The notes under the pieces are model-generated. The model saw nothing but the letters and a program-made list of their open reading frames with translations, made no database searches and was not told the DNA's origin. Position numbers and translations under genes: made by a program. A stretch of 64,000 nucleotides of DNA from Bacteroidota bacterium (GTDB lineage Bacteria; Bacteroidota; Bacteroidia; AKYH767-A; OLB10), in NCBI GenBank assembly GCA_016713445.1, contig JADJPB010000004.1, forward strand, positions 186,001 to 250,000. Direction: 5' to 3'. Shown here piece by piece: positions 11,501 through 20,449 of the stretch (its first letter is position 1; every line of letters begins with the position of its first letter).

Positions 11501-12754
11501 TTAACCATGAACAATCCCGGAGCAATGGGTGCCACTGGAAATTTAGTATCGCCTAAAGGACCTTTTGAAAGAACGAATGGATTTTTAATTTCTGAAAGTT
11601 CAACAGCTTCGGTAATTTGGAAGAATATCAATACACTTGCTGGATATCGTGTGGTACCATTTGGTAGTGGTGCAATCGCAGCTCCTTTGTATATTCCATT
11701 CTCGTTTACACATAACAGTGGTGATCTGGGAAATTTGGACATCTCAACATACAATGCTCCTGGAAATGTACCCATGCCTCCAACAGTTTCTCATCTTAAC
11801 CATAATGTTACTGGTCTTAATAATGCCGCCGCTGCTGTAGATCGCTTTTGGATATTAAGTAAAACAGGTGTTAATCCAAATGTTAATATTGTATACAGAT
11901 TTACCACTACGGAAAGACCTGCAGGTATTTCAGCATTTAATATTGGAAGAGCACAACCATGGTGGGCTTCAGGTCAAAACAGAGCTTGGATTCGATTAAG
12001 TTATACTGGATTTCCACTTGGTACAACCCTTTTATATCCTCAAACCTATGGGGCAAATGCATCCCCTGCATATGATTCTGTACGTGTTTCAAACTGGGAT
12101 TGGCCAATACTTCCAGTAGGTCCAGCACCGTTTTTTGCTGCATCAGGACCTATCGGGAATAGTAATCCATGGACAATAGCAGTTACCACCTCCACTTCCC
12201 ATTGAGTTAGTAAACTTCGATGCGAAACTCGTGGATTCCCGAGTGAAATTATCCTGGACAACGGCTAGTGAAATCAATAATGATTATTTCACAGTAGAAA
12301 GAACGGATAAAGACCTTACTGATTTTGATTTCATTGCTAAAGTGAATTTTACATGAATAACAGCAATGTAATGTTGAACTATGAAACATGGGATGAAAGC
12401 CCATTGCAAGGATTACAATACTATCGCTTAAAACAAACGGATTTCGACGGTGAATTCACTTACTCTGACTTGAAACCAATTTATGTTGGAGCAGTTAAAT
12501 CATTTGAAATTACCAATGTTTATGGCAACTCACTAAACAATGGTCAGTTCCAAATTGAGTTTGTTTATGATAGCGAATTGCCATTATCCGCAATCATTAC
12601 GGATGCCACCGGGCGCGTTATTTATAACCAAAGCGGTATTGCTGCTCAACCAGGAATGAATAAAATTCAACTGGATCAAAACTTATCGCAAGGAATCTAT
12701 TTCATCGTCTTGCAAAATCAAGAGAAAAAGGTTTCTCAAAAGTTCTTTTATTAA
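8550..12754 (+). CDS. Large secreted T9SS-sorted protein, copy 2 (tandem paralogue), three frameshifts
   Basis: This gene is a close paralogue of the preceding 3726-7916 gene over its whole length of about 1400 residues, with the same domain order: signal peptide (FTSVLALLALISPEISKAQ), choice-of-anchor-J-like domain, GEVED-type domain (FGEIEDFTIII), WLGNTDDWNNPGNWCGG module, and LSWTTASEINNDYFTVERT followed by a T9SS sorting tail (IITDATGRVIYN to VSQKFFY). Breaks occur near 9615 (one T missing in ACCTTTTCTGG), near 12193 (one base missing before CCTCCACTTCCCATTGAG) and near 12348 (one T missing before TACATGAATAAC). Each is repaired by comparison with copy 1. Tandem duplication followed by divergence is the simplest origin. 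The ligand or surface role is unknown. Confidence 0.85.
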
Positions 12755-12780
12755 GCACTGATAGAAATTAATTAGAATGG

Positions 12781-12818
12781 ATGCTGTCTCTTTAAATAGA
12801 GGCAGCATTCTTTTTTTT
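12781..12818 (+). terminator. Rho-independent terminator after the second large surface protein
   Basis: ATGCTGTCTC pairs with GAGGCAGCAT across an 8-base loop (TTTAAATA), followed by TTC and eight T residues. It lies 27 bp after the stop codon. Confidence 0.85.
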
Positions 12819-13296
12819 GTGGTGTTGATGTGTACGAGTCATCGTGAGTTATTCGTTATATTTTATTTTCGATTCTGAAATGAATCCTCTTTTAACCTGC
12901 CTGCCGAGAAGCTGGCACAGAGGCCACAGAGTTTTTTCACGGAGCACAATTTTTTTTGCTTTTTTTAATATCACTGAGAGCACAACATTAAATTTCTTTT
13001 TGACTTTGCTAGAAAAGAATCTTTGCGGCTTCTTCGGCCTTTACGAGAAACTTTAGAAATGAGAATGCGTCCGAATGGCTTAGCGCCTTTGCGCCTTAGC
13101 GAGAAACATTAGCGAAGAAACCCTGCTGAGAAAACTTAGCGCCTATGCGAGAAACATTAGCATCGAAACAGTTTTCGTTATGCCGTAGCCGTTATTAAAC
13201 GGATACAAGTGTTTATTTACGACTATTTCATTTTTTATTTACGATTATTGCACTCTTATAGGATCATTTTTATATGTCCGCAATTATTTTAACGCT
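12819..13296. other. Intergenic region with degenerate short repeats
   Basis: No gene is evident. The stretch holds CCTGCCTGCCGAG (12898), a GCACAGAGGCCACAGAG-type segment, and two versions of a phrase close to TTAGCGCCTNTGCGAGAAAC (13078-13110 and 13138-13158). Such low-complexity segments are common between genes in Bacteroidota. Their function, if any, is unknown. Confidence 0.4.
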
Positions 13297-14888
13297 ATGA
13301 GCAACGAAGAAACTCAAGAAGAATTTGAAGTAAAGGAAGTCTTGCCTTCCAAACTAGTAAAAACCTATTCGGCCACCATCATGGGGAGTTGACGCAACCA
13401 CGGTGCATGTGGAGGTTCATGCTGCACAAGGGTTGCCCAAAACATTTTGGTCGGGACTCCCCGATATAGCAGTACGTGAAAGTCAATCGCGTATTGAGGC
13501 TGCCTTAAAAGTAAATGGCTTTCGTTGGCCTGGAATGCGGATGGTCATTAATCTCGCTCCTGCCGATATTCGAAAAGAGGGTTCAGGCTACGACTTACCC
13601 ATCGCACTTGCCATATTAGCCGCATCGAGTCAAGTATCGTCGAGTATGTTCGCCTCGTTTATGATGATGGGCGAACTTTCTTTAGATGGGAAAATTGTTC
13701 CTGTAAGAGGAGTTCTACCAGTAGCTATACAAGCGCGTAATGAAGGCTTCAAAGGAATTATTGTACCACAGGCAAATGAGATGGAAGCAGCCGTGGTAGA
13801 TGGGCTTGAAGTGTACGGAATGGATACGCTCAAAGATGTGATTGGTTTTTTAATTGGACTTAAGAAACGCGAGCCTGTGAAATTTGATTTGCTCAATGCA
13901 TTAAAATATCCCGATCATCCCGAGATGGATTTTTCGGATGTGAAAGGTCAGGAAAATATAAAACGTGCATTGGAAATTGCAGCCGCAGGAAGTCATAATG
14001 TGATATTGATTGGTCCACCCGGAGCTGGAAAAACAATGCTAGCCCGACGTATGCCCGGGATCCTTCCCGAGTTGAGCGCAGAAGAAGCATTAGAGACTAC
14101 TAAAATTCATTCGGTGGCCGGAAAACTAGGACGTGATATAGGTTTAATTCGTCAACGTCCATTTCGATCACCGCATCATACCATCAGTGATGTCGCTTTA
14201 GTAGGAGGGGGGGCTTTCCAAAACCCGGCGAAATTTCATTAGCACATAATGGTGTACTTTTTTAGATGAGCTTCCTGAGTTTAAACGTACCGTGCTCGAA
14301 GTAATGCGACAACCTTTGGAAGATCGTAAAGTGACCATCTCCAGAGCTAAATTCGCTGTGGAATACCCAAGCAGCTTTATGCTTCTGGCGAGTATGAATC
14401 CATGTCCCTGTGGTTTTTTAAATCATCCCGAAAAGGATTGCACCTGCGGCTTCGGAATTGTAGATCGTTACCTACAACGTATATCCGGACCGTTATTAGA
14501 TCGAATCGATTTGCATATCGAAGTGGTTCCCGTTCCTTTTCGTGAATTAAATACATTGCAATCATCAGAGTCAAGTTCTGTTATTCGTAAACGCGTGATG
14601 GCGGCTCGCGATATTCAATCCCTCCGATTCAAGAATGAACAAGGCGTACATAGCAATGCCATGATGAGCAGTAAACACATTCGAACGCATTGTCGAATCG
14701 ACGAAGCGGGACAACAATTATTAAAAGTAGCCATGGAACGCCTCGACCTCAGCGCCCGCGCCTACGACCGAATTCTAAAAGTAGCACGTACCATCGCCGA
14801 CCTCTCTAATAGTGCGGATATCCGCAATGAACATCTCGCCGAAGCCATCAATTACCGTTCAATGGATCGCGCGAATTGGGGGAAATAG
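13297..14888 (+). CDS. YifB/ComM family Mg-chelatase-like AAA+ ATPase, three frameshifts
   Basis: The protein has the N-terminal chelatase-like domain (KLVKTYSATIMGVDATTVHVE when joined), the Walker A motif LIGPPGAGKTMLARR, then GEISLAHNGVLFLDELPEF (joined) and the C-terminal region DLSARAYDRILKVARTIADL. Homologues such as ComM are helicases that promote branch migration during natural transformation. One extra G near 13383 gives a stop just after IMGS. One C is missing near 14219 (GCTTTCCAAAACC) and one T near 14262. With these repaired the protein is about 530 residues, slightly longer than usual because of 20 extra N-terminal residues when ATG 13297 is used; translation could begin later. 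The last 60 bp recur at 15877. Confidence 0.85.
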
Positions 14889-15372
14889 AAAAGAAAAATT
14901 ATTCTAGGAATTGAAATCCAAGCAAGATTAATAATTATTCGAAAAACAAAAACAATAATATGCGACCCCGCTGGGGTCGGGAAATTCTCCCTGCATTTTA
15001 TTTCTAATTAGGTGGAATCCCTCTGGGATTCTCAAAAATCGTAATGGAACCTCAGAGAGGAATTCGCAAAAAACCTCAGAGAGGAATTCGCAAAAAACTC
15101 AGAGAGGAATTCGAAAAAAACCTCAGAGAGGAATTCGCAAAAAACCTCAGAGAGGAATTTGCAAAAAAAACTCAGAGAGGTTTAACATGATTAGAAAAAA
15201 AAGTGCCCCCCCCCCATTCGACCCCAGCGGGGTCGCACCAAAACCTCGGAGAGGTTTAACCTCATTAGAAAAAGATGTACCATCTCCCCACCATCCGACC
15301 CCAGAGGGGTCGAACAAAGCGACTAAAAATGTAAATTTTATTTAACTAATTTATTTAATCAAAAAAAATAAT
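14889..15372. repeat. REP-like palindromes and tandem repeats upstream of the RAYT gene
   Basis: This gene-free stretch holds four short palindromes with 7-bp arms and 3-base loops: CGACCCC-gct-GGGGTCG (14963-14979), GAATCCC-tct-GGGATTC (15015-15031), CGACCCC-agc-GGGGTCG (15219-15235) and CGACCCC-aga-GGGGTCG (15296-15312). Between them is a direct-repeat array (15049-15190). This arrangement next to an IS200-type transposase is typical of REP/RAYT loci. Confidence 0.7.
15049..15190. repeat. Tandem array of about six 23-26 bp units
   Basis: The unit is CCTCAGAGAGGAATTCGCAA followed by a run of A. About six copies occur, with small changes (GAATTCG or GAATTTG, five to eight A residues), and the last copy runs into CTCAGAGAGGTTTAACATG. 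The CCTC..GAGAGG core is itself a short imperfect palindrome. There are no unique spacers, so this is not a CRISPR array. Confidence 0.8.
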
Positions 15373-15837
15373 ATGTCAAACACCTATTCTCAAATTCTTA
15401 TTCATCTAGTATTCGCCGTGAAAGGTAGAGATAGTCTAATTCACTCTTCATGGGAAGTTCGACTTCATAAATACATCACTGGTATTATTCAGAAGAATGA
15501 ACAAAAATTATTAGCTATAAACGGAATGCCCGACCACATACATATTTTAATTGGAATGAAACCGAATTGTCGCATATCTGATTTAGTAAGAGAAATAAAA
15601 AAATCAAGTACTGAATTTATTAATGAAAATAATTTGTGTAGGAGAAAATTCAATTGGCAAAGTGGATATGGAGCTTTTTCTTGCAGTCAATCAAGTTTGG
15701 GAAATGTAGTTAAATACATTTTAAATCAAAAGGAACATCATAAAAGAAAAAGCTTTAGGGATGAATTCATGTTACTAATAAACAAATATGAAATTGAACA
15801 TCAGCATCGCTATTTGTTCGATTGGATTGAAACATGA
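15373..15837 (+). CDS. REP-associated tyrosine transposase (IS200/Y1 family)
   Basis: At 154 residues this matches the single-domain Y1 HUH transposases. The HUH motif is in NGMPDHIHILIGMKP at about residue 60. The catalytic tyrosine probably lies in NVVKYILNQKEHHK (about residue 117). The C-terminus YEIEHQHRYLFDWIET is typical of the Bacteroidota transposase group that starts MSNTYSQILIHLVF. RAYTs cut single-stranded DNA at REP palindromes, and the palindromes of the 14889-15372 stretch lie directly upstream. The gene is intact, starts at ATG 15373, and is preceded by an A-rich leader instead of a strong Shine-Dalgarno sequence, as is normal in this phylum. Confidence 0.9.
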   Translation: MSNTYSQILIHLVFAVKGRDSLIHSSWEVRLHKYITGIIQKNEQKLLAINGMPDHIHILIGMKPNCRISDLVREIKKSSTEFINENNLCRRKFNWQSGYGAFSCSQSSLGNVVKYILNQKEHHKRKSFRDEFMLLINKYEIEHQHRYLFDWIET

Positions 15838-15876
15838 ACTCTTCGAATCCAAATCGGTAAAAAATATATACGAAAC

Positions 15877-15935
15877 GAACATCTCGCCGAAGCCATCAAT
15901 TACCGCTCAATGGATCGCGCAAATTGGGGAAATGA
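15877..15935 (+). repeat. Second copy of the yifB 3' end
   Basis: The 59 bases repeat 14829-14888, which encodes the last 19 codons and stop of yifB (EHLAEAINYRSMDRANWGK). They differ by two substitutions and one missing G. The two copies flank the repeat and RAYT segment in direct orientation. The copy here has no reading frame of its own. Confidence 0.9.
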
Positions 15936-16007
15936 GAAGATGGTTTTTATGGTCTAATGAACTCAAAATCAAACATTAATTATTACAACCAACTAAAATA
16001 CAATCTC

Positions 16008-16048
16008 TTACAAATTGGAGGACGCAATTTGCGTCCTCCAATTTGTAA
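16008..16048. repeat. Near-perfect 41-bp palindrome (20-bp arms, 1-base centre)
   Basis: TTACAAATTGGAGGACGCAA (16008-16027) is followed by one T and then its exact reverse complement (16029-16048). No T-run follows, so it is not a standard terminator. Similar AACTAAAA-type sequence flanks both sides. It sits between the yifB-end duplicate and the ORF6N gene. Confidence 0.9.
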
Positions 16049-16072
16049 CTAACTAAAAAACAACTGCTTATT

Positions 16073-16584
16073 ATGAATGGAATTCTAATCCCTGACGAGC
16101 GTATCATTAATCGTATTTATTTGATTCGCGGACAAAAAGTGATGATCGATAAAGATTTAGCTGAACTTTATGGAGTGGAGACTAAAAGATTAAAGGAAGC
16201 AGTTCGAGAAATGCAAATCGTTTTCCGCTTGACTTTATGTTTGAAATGAATACTGCGGAATTCGAAGGCTGGAAACGAATACGTGCTTTAGATGATGAGG
16301 ATAAAATGGGATTGCGTTATGCTCCCTATTGTTTTACTGAACAAGGTGTAACTATGCTATCATGTATTTTACATAGTGAGCAAGCGATAGAAATGAATAT
16401 TCGGATCATTAGAATTTTTACGAGAATGCGAGAACTCGTGTTAAGTCACAAAGATATTTTAGCGAAAATTGAAAAAATGGAACAGCAAGTCATGGCGCAT
16501 GATGTCGACATCCAACAAATTTTTGAAGTCTTAAAACAATTGGTTTCTCCCCAGAAAAAAGAATACCGAAAAATTGGGTATTAA
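16073..16584 (+). CDS. ORF6N domain-containing protein, one frameshift
   Basis: The N-terminus MNGILIPDERIINRIYLIRG with MIDKDLAELYGVETKRLKEAV is the ORF6N DNA-binding domain found in phage anti-repressor-like and chromosomal proteins. A one-base loss near 16211 breaks it at AVR-RNANRFPLDFMFEM. The second part continues with YAPYCFTEQGVTMLSCIL and a predicted coiled coil (KDILAKIEKMEQQVMAHDVDIQQIFEVLKQL). The repaired length of about 170 residues is normal for the family. It is often found near mobile or phage-derived DNA and as a stand-alone gene. The exact role is unknown; the domain assignment is firm. Confidence 0.85.
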
Positions 16585-16622
16585 TTATTCTAATTGAAAT
16601 TTAGATTCAGTCTAAGTCAGAA

Positions 16623-16718
16623 TATCGAGCATCGAGTATCAAGTATCGAGCATAGAGTATCAAGTATCGAGTATCGAGTATCGAGCATCGAGTATCGAGC
16701 ATCGAGCATCGAGTATCC
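16623..16718. repeat. Tandem repeat of about 10-bp units (ATCGAGTATC / ATCGAGCATC)
   Basis: About nine to ten units of TATCGAG, CATCGAG and TATCAAG alternate over 96 bp and end 2 bp before the secA stop codon. A short relic (ATCGAGCATCGAGCATCAAG) recurs at 42812-42831. The repeat lies between convergent genes and carries no open frame of interest. Confidence 0.85.
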
Positions 16719-16720
16719 GA

Positions 16721-19700
16721 CTACCCTTCCACCATCGCCCCGTGGCAACTCTTATACTTCTTCCCCGATCCACACGGACACGGTTCGTTTCTTCCCACTT
16801 GTTTCTCCACACGAACGGGTTCATGCTTCACTGGTGGAGGAGGTCCTTGCGGTGGCATATTGCCTTGTCCTGCACTACTAGAAACGTTTTGTTGAAATTC
16901 ATCATGAGTCGCTTTTAATTTACTCATGTCTGTTTTCTGTGGTTGCGGAGCTTGCTTCACTTGTTGTGGTTCATCAATAGCCACTTTTCCTTTGAACAAG
17001 AACGACATCGTATCACGGTTCACCGTATCTAACATCTTCTTGAATAATTCAAAGGATTCGAATTTGTAAATCAATAAGGGATCTTTTTGCTCGTATACAG
17101 CGTTCTGCACACTTTGCTTCAAATCATCCATCTCCCGTAAATGTTCTTTCCATGAGTCGTCAATGAAACCAAGCGCGATGCTTCTTTCAAAGGCACGTAT
17201 CATTTCACTTCCATTCGTTTCGTAAGATTTTTTCAAATTAGCCAATACTTGCACAGTGCGTATGCCGTCACTAAAGGGAACTACAATATTTTCAAATTGC
17301 TGCCCTTGCTGCTCGTACACTTGCTTAATAATTGGGAAAGCGCGCTCAGAAATAATGGTTGATTTTGTTCTGTAATGATGATCGAGTGCCTGGTAAATTT
17401 TATCCGATACGTCTTCTGCTTTTCCACCCATGAATTCACTTTCATTCACCGGACTCTCTACCGCGAAGTTGCGCATCAACTCAAAGTTGAACCCTGAAAA
17501 ATCACGATCTTCCTGATAGGCAACTACCATGTTTTCGTTTAAGTCGAATAACATGTTTTGCAAATCTAGTGCTAACCGTTCTCCATACAATGCATGTCGA
17601 CGCTTTTTGTAAATCACTTCACGTTGTGCATTCATCACGTCATCGTACTCTAACAAACGTTTACGAGTTCCAAAATGATTCTCTTCCACTTTGCGTTGAG
17701 CACGTTCTATACTCTTTGAAATCATGCTGTGTTGAATCACTTCTCCTTCTTTCAATCCCATGCGATCCATCAATCCGGCAATGCGCTCGGATCCAAATAA
17801 ACGCATTAAACTATCTTCCAATGAAACGAAGAACTGAGAGGAGCCTGGATCACCTTGACGACCCGCACGTCCGCGTAACTGTCTATCTACACGACGCGAT
17901 TCATGTCGCTCCGTTCCGATGATGGCTAATCCACCAGCTTCTTTTACTCCGGGTCCCAATTTAATATCCGTACCACGACCTGCCATGTTGGTTGCAATCG
18001 TTACTGTTCCCGCAAAACCAGCTTGTGCTACAATCTCTGCTTCGGATTGATGCTTTTTTGCATTCAATACATTATGTGCAATCTTACGTTGAGAAAGCAT
18101 TCGACTCAACAATTCCGAAATTTCTACCGATGTTGTTCCTACTAAGACAGGGCGTTTTGCATCCGTAAGTCTTACGATCTCATCAATAACGGCATTGTAT
18201 TTTTCACGAGTTGTTTTATAAACTAAATCTTCTTCGTCCTTACGAGCAATACTTCGATTGGTAGGAATAACCACTACATCGAGTTTATAGATTTCCCAAA
18301 ACTCACCCGCCTCGGTTTCGGCTGTTCCGGTCATACCTGAAAGCTTATGGTACATTCGGAAATAATTCTGTAAAGTAACAGTAGCATACGTTTGAGTAGC
18401 CGCTTCTACCTTTACATTTTCTTTCGCTTCAATCGCTTGATGTAATCCGTCACTGTATCTTCTTCCATCTAGAACACGACCTGTTTGCTCATCTACAATT
18501 TTAATTTTCCCCTCTTGAATGATGTATTCTACATCTTTTTCGTAGAGGGTATAAGCTCTCAATAATTGGTTAATGGTATGGATACGCTCACTCTTGATGG
18601 AAAAGTCGCGCATGAGTTCCTCTTTCTTTTCTGCTTTTTCTTCCGCTGGCAAACTTGATTTTTCCAAGTCAGCCATAATAGAACCTACATCCGGCATCTC
18701 AAAGAAATGCGGGTCACTTGCATTTGTTCCTATTAAGTCAACACCTTTTTCAGATAATTCTATGCTGTGATTTTTTTCATCAATTACAAAATACAATTCA
18801 GGATCTACCTTTAATCGCATTTGTCGACCTTGATCGGCCATATACGAATTTTCGGTTTTCAAAAGCAATGCTTTTACTCCCGGCTCACTCAAAAATTTAA
18901 TTAATGCACGATGACGAGGCATTCCACGATGCGCACGTAAAAGCATCAATCCAACTTCTTCTTGTTTGTCTTTATTATCAAAATTCTTTTTCGCTTCAGC
19001 AATCAAAGTATTCACATAATTTTTTTGTGAATTCACTAAGATTTCCACTTTTGGTTTGAGCGCATGGAACTCTTGATCATTGCCTTTTGGAGTTGGACCC
19101 GAAATAATTAATGGTGTACGTGCATCGTCAATCAAAACAGAATCGACCTCATCTACAATCGCAAAATGATGTTCGCGTTGCACGATGTCTTCCGGACTAC
19201 GTGCCATATTATCTCTCAAATAATCGAAACCAAATTCGTTGTTTGTACCATAAGTGATGTCAGCTAAGTAAGCCTTTCTTCGTTCTGGTGAATTGGGTTG
19301 ATGCTTGTCAATACAGTCTACCGACAATCCTAAAAATTCAAAAATAGGTCCGTTCCATTCGGAGTCACGTTTTGCGAGGTAATCATTTACAGTCACCACA
19401 TGTACACCTCTTCCCGCTAATGCATTCAGATAGAGTGGTAGGGTTGCCACCAATGTTTTTCCTTCTCCAGTTGCCATCTCTGCAATTTTTCCCTGATGCA
19501 AAACGGTTCCACCAATCAATTGAACATCGTAATGAATCATGTCCCATGTCACTTCGATTCCAGCTGCAAGCCATGATTTTTTATACGTTGCTTGATCGCC
19601 ATTGATCACAACACCCGAACGCTTTACTGCAATATCGCGATCTAGTTGCGTAGCAGTAACCTGAAGATCTCCAACCTCAGTGAATCGACGAGCAGTTTCT

Positions 19701-20059
19701 TTAACTACCGCGAACGCATCTGCATGAATCTCCATTAGAGCTTCTTCGATTTTATTATTGCGTTCTTTTTTTAATTCATCAACACGAGCAAATATTTTTT
19801 CCTTCTCATGCAAATCCATTTCTAAATTAGATTCAGCACTTTCAGTCAATTCAATTAATTCGCGTTCAATTTCTGAAATATGGTTTTGAATATGTTGCTT
19901 GAAGTACTCCGTTTTTGCACGAAGTTCATCGTTGCTGAGTTGTGATAACCCCGTAAAAGAAGTATTTACTTTTTGAACATAGGGAAGTGTTTCCTTGAAA
20001 TCGCGATCCGACTTACTGCCTAAGAAGGATTTAAGTATTTTATTGATAAAATCTAACAT
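16721..20059 (-). CDS. secA: Preprotein translocase ATPase SecA
   Basis: SecA drives post-translational export of proteins through SecYEG using ATP. The 1112-residue protein is intact. Visible motifs are Walker A in MATGEGKTLVATLPLYLNAL, the DEVDSVLIDDARTPL Walker B region, TNMAGRGTDIKLGPGV, the RGRAGRQGDPGSSQF arginine finger region, and the C-terminal zinc-binding GRNEPCPCGSGKKYKSCHG. The extra length over the E. coli protein (901 residues) is typical of Bacteroidota SecA, with insertions around residues 330-470. It is preceded by a TACCTTTG -7 box and has no operon partners on its strand. Its substrates in this organism would include the many T9SS cargo proteins, which need Sec first. Confidence 0.98.
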   Translation of the reverse strand: MLDFINKILKSFLGSKSDRDFKETLPYVQKVNTSFTGLSQLSNDELRAKTEYFKQHIQNHISEIERELIELTESAESNLEMDLHEKEKIFARVDELKKERNNKIEEALMEIHADAFAVVKETARRFTEVGDLQVTATQLDRDIAVKRSGVVINGDQATYKKSWLAAGIEVTWDMIHYDVQLIGGTVLHQGKIAEMATGEGKTLVATLPLYLNALAGRGVHVVTVNDYLAKRDSEWNGPIFEFLGLSVDCIDKHQPNSPERRKAYLADITYGTNNEFGFDYLRDNMARSPEDIVQREHHFAIVDEVDSVLIDDARTPLIISGPTPKGNDQEFHALKPKVEILVNSQKNYVNTLIAEAKKNFDNKDKQEEVGLMLLRAHRGMPRHRALIKFLSEPGVKALLLKTENSYMADQGRQMRLKVDPELYFVIDEKNHSIELSEKGVDLIGTNASDPHFFEMPDVGSIMADLEKSSLPAEEKAEKKEELMRDFSIKSERIHTINQLLRAYTLYEKDVEYIIQEGKIKIVDEQTGRVLDGRRYSDGLHQAIEAKENVKVEAATQTYATVTLQNYFRMYHKLSGMTGTAETEAGEFWEIYKLDVVVIPTNRSIARKDEEDLVYKTTREKYNAVIDEIVRLTDAKRPVLVGTTSVEISELLSRMLSQRKIAHNVLNAKKHQSEAEIVAQAGFAGTVTIATNMAGRGTDIKLGPGVKEAGGLAIIGTERHESRRVDRQLRGRAGRQGDPGSSQFFVSLEDSLMRLFGSERIAGLMDRMGLKEGEVIQHSMISKSIERAQRKVEENHFGTRKRLLEYDDVMNAQREVIYKKRRHALYGERLALDLQNMLFDLNENMVVAYQEDRDFSGFNFELMRNFAVESPVNESEFMGGKAEDVSDKIYQALDHHYRTKSTIISERAFPIIKQVYEQQGQQFENIVVPFSDGIRTVQVLANLKKSYETNGSEMIRAFERSIALGFIDDSWKEHLREMDDLKQSVQNAVYEQKDPLLIYKFESFELFKKMLDTVNRDTMSFLFKGKVAIDEPQQVKQAPQPQKTDMSKLKATHDEFQQNVSSSAGQGNMPPQGPPPPVKHEPVRVEKQVGRNEPCPCGSGKKYKSCHGAMVEG

Positions 20060-20082
20060 TTTTGTAATAATTCTAAGAAGTG

Positions 20083-20090
20083 CAAAGGTA
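20083..20090 (-). promoter_or_regulatory. Candidate -7 box TACCTTTG for secA
   Basis: On the minus strand TACCTTTG matches TAnnTTTG and lies 23 bases upstream of the secA ATG. A -33 element is not obvious. Confidence 0.4.
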
Positions 20091-20385
20091 AGTTTTATTA
20101 GGGAGAAATGCCCTGATGATTTCTAGACGCCTGAACGTTTAACATATTGTAAAAGAAACGCTTGGATTTGTTGTGTATTTGAGCTTCGGTCAAAATTGAT
20201 TTTAATGGGTTTAACTGGGAATTTATTCTGAAGCTTTCAATACCCTGTAGATATCTCTTTCTGTTGGTTTTAAGGTCGATTCACATGGATTTTTTTTTAA
20301 AAAACTAGGACTTAGGATGTATTTTTTGACTAATGTCAAATATGAATTTTTGTTTATAAGATATTCCGCTCAGCAAAAACGAAAC

Positions 20386-20416
20386 TTGACTTGTATGTAT
20401 TTGGAACTTAACTTTG
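20386..20416 (+). promoter_or_regulatory. Bacteroidota-type promoter (TTG, 20 bp, TAACTTTG)
   Basis: TTG at 20386-20388 and TAACTTTG at 20409-20416 are 20 bases apart, which fits the -33 / -7 consensus of this phylum. The start codon of the downstream gene is at 20450, giving a leader of roughly 25-30 bases. Confidence 0.55.
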
Positions 20417-20449
20417 GTTTTAGGAAGATTGTAAAATAATTCGAAGCAT

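Larger units (their letters stand above)
20060..20449. other. Divergent intergenic region between secA and a hypothetical gene
   Basis: About 390 bp without a gene. It contains the candidate secA -7 box at the left end and a good promoter for the gene at 20450 near the right end. Nothing else is recognisable. Confidence 0.4.

Noticed and set aside
12844..13056. Small open frame after the second large surface-protein gene
   Set aside because: Its sequence consists of intergenic repeat phrases (GCACAGAGGCCACAGAG and similar) and has no gene-like composition or start signal.
15049..15190. Possible CRISPR array because of regular short repeats
   Set aside because: The repeats are directly contiguous with only A-runs between them, and no cas gene is near. 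They are tandem repeats linked to the RAYT locus.
16594..16881. Open frame with repeated HRVSSIEYRVSS residues on the plus strand
   Set aside because: It is the translation of the 10-bp tandem repeat continuing antisense into the secA 3' end; no other support.
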